Made by a program: the position numbers and the translations under genes
Shown here: positions 8,030 through 16,333 of the stretch, one piece after another
Layout: each line of letters opens with the position of its first letter
Numbering within the stretch: position 1 is the first letter of the stretch
Notes under the pieces: generated by a model
Seen by the model: the letters and a program-made list of their open reading frames with translations, nothing else
The model's database searches: none
What the model was told of the DNA's origin: nothing
DNA from: Saccharothrix algeriensis
GTDB lineage: Bacteria > Actinomycetota > Actinomycetes > Mycobacteriales > Pseudonocardiaceae
Direction of reading: 5' to 3'
Assembly (NCBI RefSeq): GCF_016907655.1
Contig: NZ_JAFBCL010000001.1
Location: 1,426,001 to 1,490,000, forward strand
Length of the DNA: 64,000 nt

Positions 8030-9171
8030 GCGCTGGTCCTCTCGATCACGGCCACGGCGTTGACGCCGCCGAAGCCGAAGGCGTCGACCTGGGCCACCGA
8101 CAGCTCGGCCACCGGGTCGCCCGCGCGGGCGAAGCGGAAGTCGGCGGCCTCGGGCACCGGGTCGACCAGGCCGACGGTGGGCGGGACGCGCCCCTCGGCC
8201 AGGGCGCGGGTGGCCAGCACCAGCCCGAGCAGGCCGGAGCCGCCGGAGGTGTGGCCGGTCATGGACTTCACCGCGGTCATCACCGGCGCGCCCGCGTGCT
8301 CGCCGAACACCTCGGCCACCGCGGCGGCCTCGGCCTCGTCGTTGAGCAGCGTCCCGGTGCCGTGCAGCATCACCAGGTCCACGTCCTCGGGCTTGATGCC
8401 GGCCCGCGCGTGCGCCTGGCGCACCGACGCGGCGATGCCCGCCGGGTCCGGCGCGGTGACGTGGAAGGCGTCGCAGGACAGCCCGACGGCCCGCAGCACG
8501 GCCTTGGCCGCGGTGGGGTCCACCCCGTCCGGCTTGCGCAGCACGACCGCCGCCGCGCCCTCGCCCATCAGCACGCCCTTGCGCTCGCGGTCGAACGGGC
8601 GGACCGCCTCGGGCGGCTCCGGGTGCACCCGGTCGAGCAGGCCGTGCATGCTCGTGGTGATGCCGTCGACGCCCGCGACCACCACCGTCTCCGCGCCGCC
8701 GACGGTGAGCAGGTCGGTGGCCAGCGCGAGGGCGTACAGCGACGCCGAGCACGCGTTGGAGAACGTGTAGGTGTCCGTGGCGCCGAACCGCTCGCGCAGG
8801 GCGGTGCCGAAGTGCAGGCGGTCCGGCTCGCCCGGCCCCGCGTCCTCCCGCGCCCACCACAGCTCGACCGAGCGCAGCTCGCGCAGGCCGGTGCCGACCA
8901 GGACGGGGACCTTCGACAGGTCCTCGCCCAGCCCGGCGTCGGCCAGGGCCTCGGCGATGGCGTCGAGCAGCCAGGCCGTGGCCCGGCCGGGGACGTCGGC
9001 GCCGCCGTCGCGGTCGTCGACCTCGTAGGCGCGGGTGACGCGGAACTTGTCGTGCTCGAACGAGCGCAGCGGGTTCAGGCCCGTGGTGCCCGAGCACAGC
9101 GCCTCGAACACCGCGTCGGTGCCGCGGCCCACGCTGCACACCGCGCCGGTCCCCGTGACCAGCCAGCTCAT
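8026..9171 (-). CDS. Beta-ketoacyl-ACP synthase (KS), complete catalytic triad
   Basis: A 381-aa FabF-type ketosynthase. Cys141 lies in YTFSNACSASLYA, His270 in MLHGTGTLLND and His307 in KSMTGHTSGGSG. The N-terminus is unusually compact (VTGTGAVCSVGRGTDAVF). It would elongate an ACP-bound chain, probably in a heterodimer with the short partner encoded next (7130-8029). The ATG overlaps the stop of the first KS of the operon as ATGA. Nothing in the sequence tells its chain-length or substrate preference. Confidence 0.88.
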   Translation of the reverse strand: MSWLVTGTGAVCSVGRGTDAVFEALCSGTTGLNPLRSFEHDKFRVTRAYEVDDRDGGADVPGRATAWLLDAIAEALADAGLGEDLSKVPVLVGTGLRELRSVELWWAREDAGPGEPDRLHFGTALRERFGATDTYTFSNACSASLYALALATDLLTVGGAETVVVAGVDGITTSMHGLLDRVHPEPPEAVRPFDRERKGVLMGEGAAAVVLRKPDGVDPTAAKAVLRAVGLSCDAFHVTAPDPAGIAASVRQAHARAGIKPEDVDLVMLHGTGTLLNDEAEAAAVAEVFGEHAGAPVMTAVKSMTGHTSGGSGLLGLVLATRALAEGRVPPTVGLVDPVPEAADFRFARAGDPVAELSVAQVDAFGFGGVNAVAVIERTSA

Positions 9172-10397
9172 GACGCTTCCTCCCGGTAGCGGCCGAAGAT
9201 GGTCACCGCGTTGTTGCCGCCGAAGGCCAGCCCGTTGTTCTGCACCACGTTCAGCTCGGCCTCGACGGCGTGGTTGGGCACGCAGTCGAGGTCGATCTCC
9301 GGGTCGGTGCGCTCGTGGTTGATCGTCGGCGGGATGAACCCGTCGGTGATCGCCAGGGCGCAGCCGATGGAGGCCAGCGCGCTGGCCGCGCCCATCGAGT
9401 GGCCGATCATGGACTTGATCGACACCGTGCGCGGCGGGCGGTCGCCGAACACCTGGCGGATCGCGCCCGCCTCGGTGACGTCGTTGGCCTTGGTGCCGGT
9501 GCCGTGCGCGGAGATGAAGTCCACTTCCCCGGGCTTGACGCCCGAGTTCTCCAGCGCCAGGCGCATGCACCGGGCCACGCCCGCCTGGTTGGGCGCCACC
9601 GGGTGGTCGGCGTCGCAGCTGAGGCCGTAGCCCAGCACCTCGGCGTAGATGCGCGCGCCGCGGGCCCGCGCGGACTCCTCGCTCTCCAGCAGCAGCACGC
9701 CGGCGCCCTCGCCGGTGAGGATGCCCTTGCGGTCCGCGTCGAACGGCCGGCACCGCTCCGGGGCGATGGTGCCCAGCCGGTAGAAGCCGGTGAACGTCTT
9801 GCGGCACAGGGCGTCCGCACCGCCCGCGAGGGCGAAGTCGACCTCGCCGGAGCGGACCGCGTCGTAGCCGTAGCCGATGGCGTAGTTCCCCGCCGAGCAC
9901 GCGGTGGGGATGGTGACCGCCTCGGTGTCGGTGAGCGCGAACTCCCGGGCGATGGCCGCGGCCAGCCGGCCGGCGGGCACGCGCCGCGCCGCGACGGGGT
10001 CCATGGCCGCCGGGCCCTCGGTCACCTCGACCTCGACCAGGCCGTCCAGGTCGCGGGACTCGCCGTCGGTGGTGCCGATGGTCACCAGCGACCGGGAGTC
10101 CCGCAGCCGCGGCACGGACAGCGCGGCGTCCTCGACCGCCATCCGCGCCGCGGCGACGGCGAACTGGCTCGCCCGGCCCAGCTCGGTCGGCACCAGCCGC
10201 CGGATCCAGGTCTCGGGCTCGAAACCCGTGATCTCGCAACCATTGGCGTGGTCGAACCCGCGAGTGTCGAAGGCGGTGATGGGCCTCGCGGTGTCCCGCC
10301 CCGCCCGCAGGCCGGCGCGGAACTCGTCCACGCCCAGCCCCATGCTGGACACGACACCCAGGCCGGTGATCACGACCCGATTGGCTGCCTGGGTCAT
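9168..10397 (-). CDS. Beta-ketoacyl-ACP synthase (KS), full length FabF-like
   Basis: A 409-aa protein of normal FabF/KAS II length with the standard start RVVITGLGVVSSMGLGVDEF. Cys167 is in IPTACSAGNYAI, His298 in SAHGTGTKAND and His333 in KSMIGHSMGAA. It is the only KS directly following the ACP gene (one base after its stop), and it has no short partner beside it, so it may work as a homodimer, for instance in initiation. It starts a run of overlapping genes from 10653 to 1559 that must be one transcript. Confidence 0.9.
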   Translation of the reverse strand: MTQAANRVVITGLGVVSSMGLGVDEFRAGLRAGRDTARPITAFDTRGFDHANGCEITGFEPETWIRRLVPTELGRASQFAVAAARMAVEDAALSVPRLRDSRSLVTIGTTDGESRDLDGLVEVEVTEGPAAMDPVAARRVPAGRLAAAIAREFALTDTEAVTIPTACSAGNYAIGYGYDAVRSGEVDFALAGGADALCRKTFTGFYRLGTIAPERCRPFDADRKGILTGEGAGVLLLESEESARARGARIYAEVLGYGLSCDADHPVAPNQAGVARCMRLALENSGVKPGEVDFISAHGTGTKANDVTEAGAIRQVFGDRPPRTVSIKSMIGHSMGAASALASIGCALAITDGFIPPTINHERTDPEIDLDCVPNHAVEAELNVVQNNGLAFGGNNAVTIFGRYREEAS

Positions 10398-10398
10398 G

Positions 10399-10653
10399 TC
10401 AGTTCCAGTCAGCGCTCTCGGCGACGACCGTGTACACGCCCTCCAGGTTGACCATCCGCGGCAGCTCGCTCTGGTCGATGGTCACGTTGAACGCCTTCTC
10501 CAGCGACGCGAGGATCTCGATCGCGCGCAGCGAGTCCGCGTCGTGGTCCTCCTTGAAAAGGCTGGTGGGCGTGACCTCTTCCGGCTCGATCTCCAGGATG
10601 TCGCAGACGATGTCCTTGATCTGCGCCATGCGCTCTTCCGCAATCGTGGGCAC
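10399..10653 (-). CDS. Acyl carrier protein
   Basis: An 84-aa ACP. The phosphopantetheine attachment site is Ser41 in the DADSLRAIEIL motif at the start of helix 2, and the chain is acidic as expected. The GTG start at 10653 has GGAGA eight bases upstream; an internal ATG nine codons later is possible but has no ribosome-binding site. It is the first gene of the condensing-enzyme operon and the only carrier protein in the window, so all ketosynthases here probably share it. Confidence 0.92.
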   Translation of the reverse strand: MPTIAEERMAQIKDIVCDILEIEPEEVTPTSLFKEDHDADSLRAIEILASLEKAFNVTIDQSELPRMVNLEGVYTVVAESADWN

Positions 10654-10750
10654 GAAGGATCTCCAATGTCCGAAGTGGAGGTGGATGACCCGAGACTATG
10701 GCCGGCGACGCCCGCTGCGCCCCACTTCGGCGTTCCTTGCCCACAAGCTG
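10654..10750 (-). promoter_or_regulatory. Leader of the ACP-KS operon with a spaced inverted repeat
   Basis: Ninety-seven bases between the upstream hydrolase and the ACP gene. CCGAAGTGG at 10670-10678 is repeated as CCACTTCGG at 10722-10730, a perfect 9-bp inverted repeat with a 43-bp spacer. The spacing is too wide for a simple terminator and suggests two half-sites for a pathway regulator or a long stem. I see no convincing -35/-10 pair. Confidence 0.4.
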
Positions 10751-11671
10751 TCATGGCTCGCGGGTGGCTGGCACGTTCCTGACAGGACGCTCGAACGCGG
10801 CGGCGAGGAAGTCCAGGACGGCCGAGGAGTAAGTGTCACCCAGCGTTTTCAATCCGGCAAGGTGCCCGGTGCCCGGGAGCGACCGGAACTGCCCGAGGGG
10901 GAACCGCCGCGCCAGCTCGCGCACGCCCGCGGCGGGGACCACCACGTCGTCCTCCCCCGCCAGGAACAGGACGGGGGTGTCGGCGTACGGCTCGACCGGC
11001 GGCGGCCACTGGGCCTGGAGCATCCCCGTGCCCAGGGCGGCGAAGGTGCCCTCCAGCGCCCTGCGGGCCGGCCCCCGGCGCAGCGCGGCGGGCACCGGGA
11101 TGCCGTCGGTGTCGAGGAAGCCCCGGAACAGCGACGGGATGTCGACCACCGGGCCGCTGTCGCAGACGATGGCGCTCACCCGCGCCTCCGGCCGCGTCGG
11201 GACGTAGGAGACGGGGAAGGTGGAGAAGGAGAAGCCGTACACGGCGAAGCGGGCGTCGGCGTGGCCGGGCAGCGCGCGCACGTGCTCGACCACGGTGACC
11301 ACGTCGGTGGTGAACCGGTGGCCCAGCTTCCAGAAGGCGCGGTCCTGGCTGCTGCGGCCGTGGTTGCGGTGGTCGAACAGCACGACGGTGTAGCCCGCCT
11401 CGTGCAGGAACTTCGCGTGCCGCAGGCTGGCCGACCGGCTCAGGCCGATGCCGTGGCCGACCACCACGACGCGCTCCGGGTCGTTGCGGAACAGCCAGGC
11501 CGCCAGCCGGCCGCCGCCGGGCAGCGGCACCACCAGGTCCTCGGGGGTGAGGCCGACCTCGGCGGGCGCGCGGCGGTCGCGGCGGCGCGGCGGGTGGTAG
11601 ATCAGGTAGGACAGGAACGCGCCGTGCAGCGGCGCGTACGGGGTGAGCAGGGTGGACAGCAGCGCGCTCAT
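10751..11671 (-). CDS. Alpha/beta hydrolase with GFSFS nucleophile elbow
   Basis: A 306-aa alpha/beta hydrolase and paralog of the protein at 1559-2494: both share the HGxGxxxxA oxyanion region, a FSFST elbow and the CDSGP segment. Here the elbow is YGFSFSTFP, the acid likely lies in AGEDDVVVP and the histidine in GTGHLAGL. The N-terminus (LLSTLLTPYAPLHGAFLSYL) is hydrophobic and may lie on the membrane. It is read in the same direction as the operon but is separated from the ACP gene by 97 bp that hold the inverted repeat. Role: ester or thioester chemistry on the pathway product; no substrate can be named. Confidence 0.8.
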   Translation of the reverse strand: MSALLSTLLTPYAPLHGAFLSYLIYHPPRRRDRRAPAEVGLTPEDLVVPLPGGGRLAAWLFRNDPERVVVVGHGIGLSRSASLRHAKFLHEAGYTVVLFDHRNHGRSSQDRAFWKLGHRFTTDVVTVVEHVRALPGHADARFAVYGFSFSTFPVSYVPTRPEARVSAIVCDSGPVVDIPSLFRGFLDTDGIPVPAALRRGPARRALEGTFAALGTGMLQAQWPPPVEPYADTPVLFLAGEDDVVVPAAGVRELARRFPLGQFRSLPGTGHLAGLKTLGDTYSSAVLDFLAAAFERPVRNVPATREP

Positions 11672-11774
11672 GGTGGTGCCTCTCGCTTCGGTGGGCGGCC
11701 GGGTCCGCGACCTGGCCGGGAACGCGAAGGTGCCGGCCGCGCGGGGCGACCGGCACCTGTCCGCCTCGCGCGGG

Positions 11775-13328
11775 TCAGCGGTGGTGGGGGCACCCGCTCG
11801 CGGGCGCTGCGCCACCGGTCGGTCCGGCGGCGTCGACCGGTCCGCCCGCGCCGGCCGGTCCGCGCGCGCCGGCCGGTCCGCCCGCGCCGGCCGGTCCGCC
11901 CGCGCCGGCCGGTCCGCCCGCGCCGGCCGGTCCGGCGGCGTCGACCGGACCGCCCGCGGCGCGCGTGCGGCGCCGGACCACCATCGGCAGGCCGTCCTTG
12001 GGGCGCAGGGTGACCATCGGCTCGGGCACCGGCACGTGGCCGGGCACCGCCTCGAAGCGCACGCGCTGCGCCATGGTCGCCAGCGCGACCTGGCCGCTGA
12101 GCAGCGCGTGGTTGTTGCCGATGCAGACCCGGTGGCCCGCGCCGAACGGCAGGTAGGCGTGCCGGTGCAGCGCCGCCTCGTTCTCCGGGGAGAAGCGGTC
12201 GGGGTCGAACCGCTCGGGGTCGGGGAACAGGTCCGGGCGGCGGTGCAGCGCGTAGGGGCTGAACACGACCGCCGACCCGGCCGGGATGAGGTGCCCGCCG
12301 ATGGTCACGTCGCGCGTCGGCTGGCGGGTGAACATGTAGACCGGCGGGTAGAGGCGCAGCACCTCCTTGAACACCTGGAGGGTGTACCGCAGCGCGGGCA
12401 GGTCCTCGACCACGGCCGGCCGCCCGCCCAGCACGGCGTCGACCTCGGCCACCACGCGGTCGTACACCTCGGGGTGCCCGGCCAGCAGGTGCCAGCTCCA
12501 GGTCAGCGCGGTCGCGGTGGTCTCGTGGCCGGGCATGAACATGTTGAGCGCCTCGTCGCGCAGCTGGACGTCGGTCATCGACGTGCCGGCCTGCTCCTGG
12601 CACTCCAGCAGCAGCGTCAGCCAGTCGTCCGGCCGCTCGCCGCTCGCCCGGCGCTGCGCCAGGAACTCGTGGAAGGTGCGCTCCAGGCGCTTGATGGCGC
12701 GGCGGTAGCGCAGGTTCGCGGGCGTCGGCCACTCGATGGTCAGCGGGACCATCGCGCTGGCCTGCGCGTCGAAGCCGTGGATGGCGTCGGTGAGCGCGCC
12801 GCCCAGCTCGTCGGCCTCGGCCAGCACGTCGCGGCTGAACAGGTTGCGGCCCACCACGCCCAGCACCAGGCGGACCATGTCCCGGCGGACGTCGCGCACC
12901 TCGCCGTCGGCCCACCCGTCGGCCAGCCGCGCCGAGACCGCGGCCACGACGTCGGTGGAGCTGCGCACCACGGCCTTGGTGAACTTCGGCTGGATCAGCC
13001 GCCGGTTGCCCAGGTGCTCGGCGTTGGGCACGGTGAGCAGGCCGTTGCCCAGCAGCGGCCGGGCGAACGCGCGGAACCGGTCGGTCTTCTCGAACACCGA
13101 GCCGTGCTTGATCAGCACCTCGTGGACGAGGTCGACCGAGTTGACCAGGTGGAAGCGCTGCCGGCCGATGGTGTAGACGCCGATGTCGCCGCACTCGGCC
13201 GCCACCCGGGTGAACAGCCCGAGGCGGTCGCGCTTGAACTCCAGCGCGTTGCCGAGCGGTCCCCTCCCGGACAGCCTGGGTATCGGCGCGTGGTCGGGAC
13301 GGGGGACGGGTTCGGACAGAAGGGTCAT
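11775..13328 (-). CDS. Cytochrome P450 with collagen-like C-terminal tail
   Basis: A complete P450 core (about residues 1-457) with I-helix PGHETTA at 266-272, the ExxR pair in KEVLRL at 321-326, PERF at 371-374 and heme-binding FGAGHRVCIG with Cys402. It would hydroxylate or otherwise oxidise the pathway product, using ferredoxin partners not encoded here. Residues 458-517 form an extra tail made of six-residue units (GPVDAA, GPAGAG repeated, GPAGAR, GPVDAA), ending in PHHR. Such a Gly-Pro-Ala repeat is not part of the P450 fold and has no heme or substrate role that I know. The gene lies 36 bp after the MFS exporter on the same strand. Confidence 0.9.
   Translation of the reverse strand: MTLLSEPVPRPDHAPIPRLSGRGPLGNALEFKRDRLGLFTRVAAECGDIGVYTIGRQRFHLVNSVDLVHEVLIKHGSVFEKTDRFRAFARPLLGNGLLTVPNAEHLGNRRLIQPKFTKAVVRSSTDVVAAVSARLADGWADGEVRDVRRDMVRLVLGVVGRNLFSRDVLAEADELGGALTDAIHGFDAQASAMVPLTIEWPTPANLRYRRAIKRLERTFHEFLAQRRASGERPDDWLTLLLECQEQAGTSMTDVQLRDEALNMFMPGHETTATALTWSWHLLAGHPEVYDRVVAEVDAVLGGRPAVVEDLPALRYTLQVFKEVLRLYPPVYMFTRQPTRDVTIGGHLIPAGSAVVFSPYALHRRPDLFPDPERFDPDRFSPENEAALHRHAYLPFGAGHRVCIGNNHALLSGQVALATMAQRVRFEAVPGHVPVPEPMVTLRPKDGLPMVVRRRTRAAGGPVDAAGPAGAGGPAGAGGPAGAGGPAGARGPAGAGGPVDAAGPTGGAAPASGCPHHR
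11811..11951 (-). repeat. 18-bp tandem repeats encoding GPAGAG units
   Basis: The end of the P450 gene consists of near-identical 18-bp units (top-strand unit CGCCGGCCGGTCCGCCCG) encoding Gly-Pro-Ala-Gly-Ala-Gly. About five GPAGAG-type units are bracketed by one GPVDAA unit on each side. All units keep the frame, and the identity at DNA level suggests recent slippage-driven expansion. Confidence 0.85.
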
Positions 13329-13364
13329 TTCCGGTGGTCCTGTTCCTGTGCGGACCGCCGGGGG

Positions 13365-14903
13365 TCAGGCCGGGTCGCGGCGCCGGCGGAAGAAGATCAC
13401 GGCCACGACGACGCCGAGCAGCGACACGGCCGCCCCCACGACGGTGGTGACGTGCATCGAGTGGATGAACGAGGTGTTGGCGACGTCGACCAGCTGCGGC
13501 AGGCCGGCCTGCCCGGCCACGACCCGCGCGCCCTCGGCCGACTCCTCGGCCGCCGCGCGGGCGCCCTCGGGCAGCGGCGGCAGCTTGCCGGCGACGTCGT
13601 CGGAGTAGGTCATGGACAGCACCGAGCCGAGCACGGCGACGCCGAGCACGCCGCCGAGCTGCCGCATCGCGTTGTTGACCGCCGAGCCCGCGCCGGAGCT
13701 CTCCGGCGGCAGCGAGGCCATGATCGCCTCGGTGGTCGGGGCCATCACCGCGCCCAGCGCGAGGCCCTGCACCACCATCAGGACGGTGAACCACCCGAGC
13801 GGGGTGTCCAGGTCGAACCACACGTAGGCGTAGAAGGTGGCCACCGCGACGAGCATCGCCACCGACACGACGGCGCGGATGCCGAGCTTGCGCACCAGCA
13901 CCGCCGACACCGGGGCGCCCACGACGACGCCGGCCGCCACCGGGGCCAGGGCCAGGCCGCACTCCAGCGGTGACAGCCCGCGCGTGCCCTGGAGGTAGAG
14001 GTTGGAGTAGTACATGGTGCCGGTGAGGCCGAAGAAGGTCAGCATCACCGAGACGCTGCCGCCGGTGAACCAGGAGTTGCGGAACAGCCGCACGTCGAAG
14101 CTGGGCGCGCTGATCCGCAGCTCCACCACCACGAAGGCGACCAGCAGCAGCGCGCCGAGCACCAGCGGGCCGAGCACCTCCAGCGCGACCCAGGTGCCCT
14201 GGTGGCCGCCCTCGATGACGCCGTAGACCAGCGCGACGAGGCCGGCGGTGGACAGCGCCACGCCCAGCGGGTCGAACTTGGGCCGCGTGGTGGCCCGGCG
14301 GTCGGCGATGAACGCCAGCGCGCCCACCGTGCCGACCACCACGAACGGCAGGTTCACCAGGAAGATCGAGCCCCACCAGAAGTGCTCCAGCAGCGCGCCG
14401 GACACCAGCGGGCCCGCGGCGATGGCCAGGCCGCTCGACCCGGACCACACGGCGATGGCGGTGGCGCGCTCCTTGCCGTCGAAGACCTGGTTGATGATCG
14501 CCAGGGTGGCGGGCATGACCAGCGCGCTGCCCACGCCCATCACCGCGCGCGCCGCGATCAGCTCGCCGGCGCTGCCCGCGTAGGCCGCCCAGGCCGACGA
14601 GGCGCCGAAGACGAGCATCCCCAGCAGGAGCACCCGCCGGTAGCCCTGCCGGTCGCCGAGCACGCCGCCGGTGAACAGCAGCGCGGCGAAGACCAGGGTG
14701 TAGGAGCTGATGCTCCACTGCAGCTCGCTGGGCGACGCGCCGACGCCGCGCACCGGGTCGGCCAGGGTGCTGATGGCGACGTTGAGGATGGTGTTGTCCA
14801 GCCACACCGTCAGCTGGGCCACGACGAGGACGGCCAGCGCGAACCACCGCCGGGGCTCCCGAACGGCGTGCGACTGCGGCGGTGCGTCCGACTGGGCGGT
14901 CAT
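13365..14903 (-). CDS. MFS multidrug exporter, DHA2 (14-TMS) family
   Basis: A 512-aa integral membrane protein with about 14 hydrophobic segments. Motif D1 appears as LDNTILNVAI and motif A as GDRQGYRR after the second helix; both are typical for proton-driven DHA2 drug exporters. The ATG at 14903 begins the conserved part; upstream in-frame starts would add a non-conserved extension. It is the first gene of the P450-side transcript and most likely exports the product of the cluster, giving self-resistance. It is divergent from the regulator at 15150. Confidence 0.88.
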   Translation of the reverse strand: MTAQSDAPPQSHAVREPRRWFALAVLVVAQLTVWLDNTILNVAISTLADPVRGVGASPSELQWSISSYTLVFAALLFTGGVLGDRQGYRRVLLLGMLVFGASSAWAAYAGSAGELIAARAVMGVGSALVMPATLAIINQVFDGKERATAIAVWSGSSGLAIAAGPLVSGALLEHFWWGSIFLVNLPFVVVGTVGALAFIADRRATTRPKFDPLGVALSTAGLVALVYGVIEGGHQGTWVALEVLGPLVLGALLLVAFVVVELRISAPSFDVRLFRNSWFTGGSVSVMLTFFGLTGTMYYSNLYLQGTRGLSPLECGLALAPVAAGVVVGAPVSAVLVRKLGIRAVVSVAMLVAVATFYAYVWFDLDTPLGWFTVLMVVQGLALGAVMAPTTEAIMASLPPESSGAGSAVNNAMRQLGGVLGVAVLGSVLSMTYSDDVAGKLPPLPEGARAAAEESAEGARVVAGQAGLPQLVDVANTSFIHSMHVTTVVGAAVSLLGVVVAVIFFRRRRDPA

Positions 14904-15149
14904 GCGCTGAAACGTAGGGCATCGGTTCAGCCGCCACCCGAGGTTGGCACAAAGCTGCCACGGACCGGCCGATGGCGGACAGCCGCCTGCTCCGAACGGT
15001 CCACTACCGCCGGGTATCACGACACCTTGTTGCCGCGACGGCACCGGGAGCGCCACCCCCTACATCTACTCTCCGGGCAGTCGGCGACGGCGCGGTCCCG
15101 GCGAGCGGTGGCGTGACCGCACCGGGCTCTCCGCGGCCGGGAATCCACA
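14904..15149. promoter_or_regulatory. Divergent promoter region between MFS exporter and LuxR-type regulator
   Basis: A 246-bp gene-free region between divergent genes. TGGCA at 14945-14949 and TGCCA at 14956-14960 form a short inverted repeat with a 6-bp spacer, a possible operator. TCCACAGTGGA at 15144-15154 is a perfect palindrome that overlaps the proposed GTG start of the regulator. Promoter boxes could not be assigned with confidence. Confidence 0.35.
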
Positions 15150-15917
15150 GTGGAGGTCTGGTTGGAAGCGCGCTCGGGACCGGGTTCCGCGGAAGGGGCC
15201 GACCTCGTCGGCGTCCTGCGCGAGGCCCAGACGTTGATCCAGTCCGCCATCACCCACCACCGGTCCGACCGCGGCGCCGAGGCCGGGGTGGGGCTGCCGG
15301 TGGGGGCGGTCGAGGTGCGGGCGCTGGCCGCGCGGCTGGCCCGGCAGGCGGTGGCCGACCTGACGTGGGCGCTGCCGGCGGGCGAGCTGGGGGCGTTCGA
15401 CGCCGACCTGGTGCTGGAGGCGGTGACCACGGCGGCCCGCGCGGGCGTGCGGGCGCGGGTGCTGTGCCCCCCGATGTCCTTGCAGGACAAGAAGTGCGCG
15501 CGGCTGCTGGCCGCGCTGGACGCGGTGGCCGGCGTGCGGCTGGGCCCGTTGCCGGTGGGCGACCTGATGGTGTGCGACGGCCGGGTGGCGCTGCTGCGCG
15601 ACGGCGCGTCGTCGGTGGGCGCGGTGCTGCTGCGCGACCGGGCCGCGGTGGCGGCGGTGGAGCTGCTGGTCGACTCGGCGTGGTCGGCGGCGGCCCCGCG
15701 CGCGGAGCTGGCGCGGCTGCGCGTGCCGCTGGACCTGACGCGGCGGATCCTCACGCTCCTCGACGGCGGGCACACCGACGAGGTCGCCGCCCGCGCGCTG
15801 AACATCTCCGTGCGCACCTATCGCCGTTACGTGGCTCAAATCACCCGGGACCTCGGGGCCACGTCGCGCTTCCAGGCGGGAGTGCGCGCCGGGCGGCTCG
15901 GGCTGATTGAATCCTGA
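15150..15917 (+). CDS. LuxR-type helix-turn-helix regulator with TrmB/PLD-like sensor
   Basis: A regulator of about 255 aa. The last 60 residues are a LuxR-like DNA-binding domain (ILTLLDGGHTDEVAARALN, then SVRTYRRYVAQI and the closing ATSRFQAGVRAGRLGL). The middle (about residues 70-170) resembles the sensor part of TrmB-type or PLD-like regulators, with a strand pair around VRARVLCPP and LMVCDGRVALL. It is paralogous to the protein at 16334-17092. The GTG at 15150 is tentative: there is no clear ribosome-binding site and a later start is possible. Its position next to the exporter suggests control of the cluster. Confidence 0.7.
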   Translation: MEVWLEARSGPGSAEGADLVGVLREAQTLIQSAITHHRSDRGAEAGVGLPVGAVEVRALAARLARQAVADLTWALPAGELGAFDADLVLEAVTTAARAGVRARVLCPPMSLQDKKCARLLAALDAVAGVRLGPLPVGDLMVCDGRVALLRDGASSVGAVLLRDRAAVAAVELLVDSAWSAAAPRAELARLRVPLDLTRRILTLLDGGHTDEVAARALNISVRTYRRYVAQITRDLGATSRFQAGVRAGRLGLIES

Positions 15918-16333
15918 ATCATCCCGTCACGAATCGTGACGATCGCTCGACCCACCGTGTCAATTTTTAGACAACGGCATTTCCCAACCCACCCTTGATT
16001 ACCCATGAGAACGACGTGCGCACGTTTTGTAGCGCACCCCACCAAATGAGATGACGGCAACGGTTCGTGGACACTCCGCAAAAAGGTGAAATTTACTCGC
16101 CGATTCACCCTTTCGGCGCATTACCCATGCCGGAACTGTATTCAACCCCATTGATCGATCAGAGGAGTGCGCCCACCGCCCCGCGCCGCGCCCGTACGAT
16201 CCACCTCAAGGGGAAAGTGGCAGATGAACGACCCCGGTCGAGGGCGTCGGGCGGTTCCGGGGGAGGCCGCGCGGCGGTCGACAACCCTCGTCGGAGCCTG
16301 GGGGCGGCCGGGGTCCCAGCCGTGGGAGGCGGC
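15918..16333. promoter_or_regulatory. Relatively AT-rich intergenic region with a 17-bp palindrome
   Basis: About 416 bp between the two paralogous regulators, with visibly lower GC than the genes. CGTCACGA-A-TCGTGACG at 15925-15941 is a perfect palindrome around a single A, directly after the stop of the first regulator. The one-base centre makes a terminator unlikely and an operator likely. A GGGAGG box lies just before the ATG of the second regulator. I see no gene here. Confidence 0.5.

Noticed and set aside
1..10653. Naming the cluster as aryl polyene, ladderane or ishigamide type
   Set aside because: Some components agree, but the single ACP, two KS/short-partner pairs, FabI-like enzyme and DsrEFH-like trio do not fit any one of these as I know them, and the cluster is truncated.
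11811..11951. Possible CRISPR-like array in the 18-bp repeats
   Set aside because: Units are contiguous with no spacers and encode an in-frame GPAGAG tail.
11668..14961. Leftward open frame of over 1,000 codons across the P450 and MFS genes
   Set aside because: It is a shadow of the two real genes in another frame; composition is Arg/Ala/Gly-rich without any domain, while the real frames carry complete P450 and MFS motifs.
15925..15941. Terminator for the first LuxR-type regulator
   Set aside because: The 8-bp arms are separated by a single base, which cannot form a normal hairpin loop; an operator is more likely.
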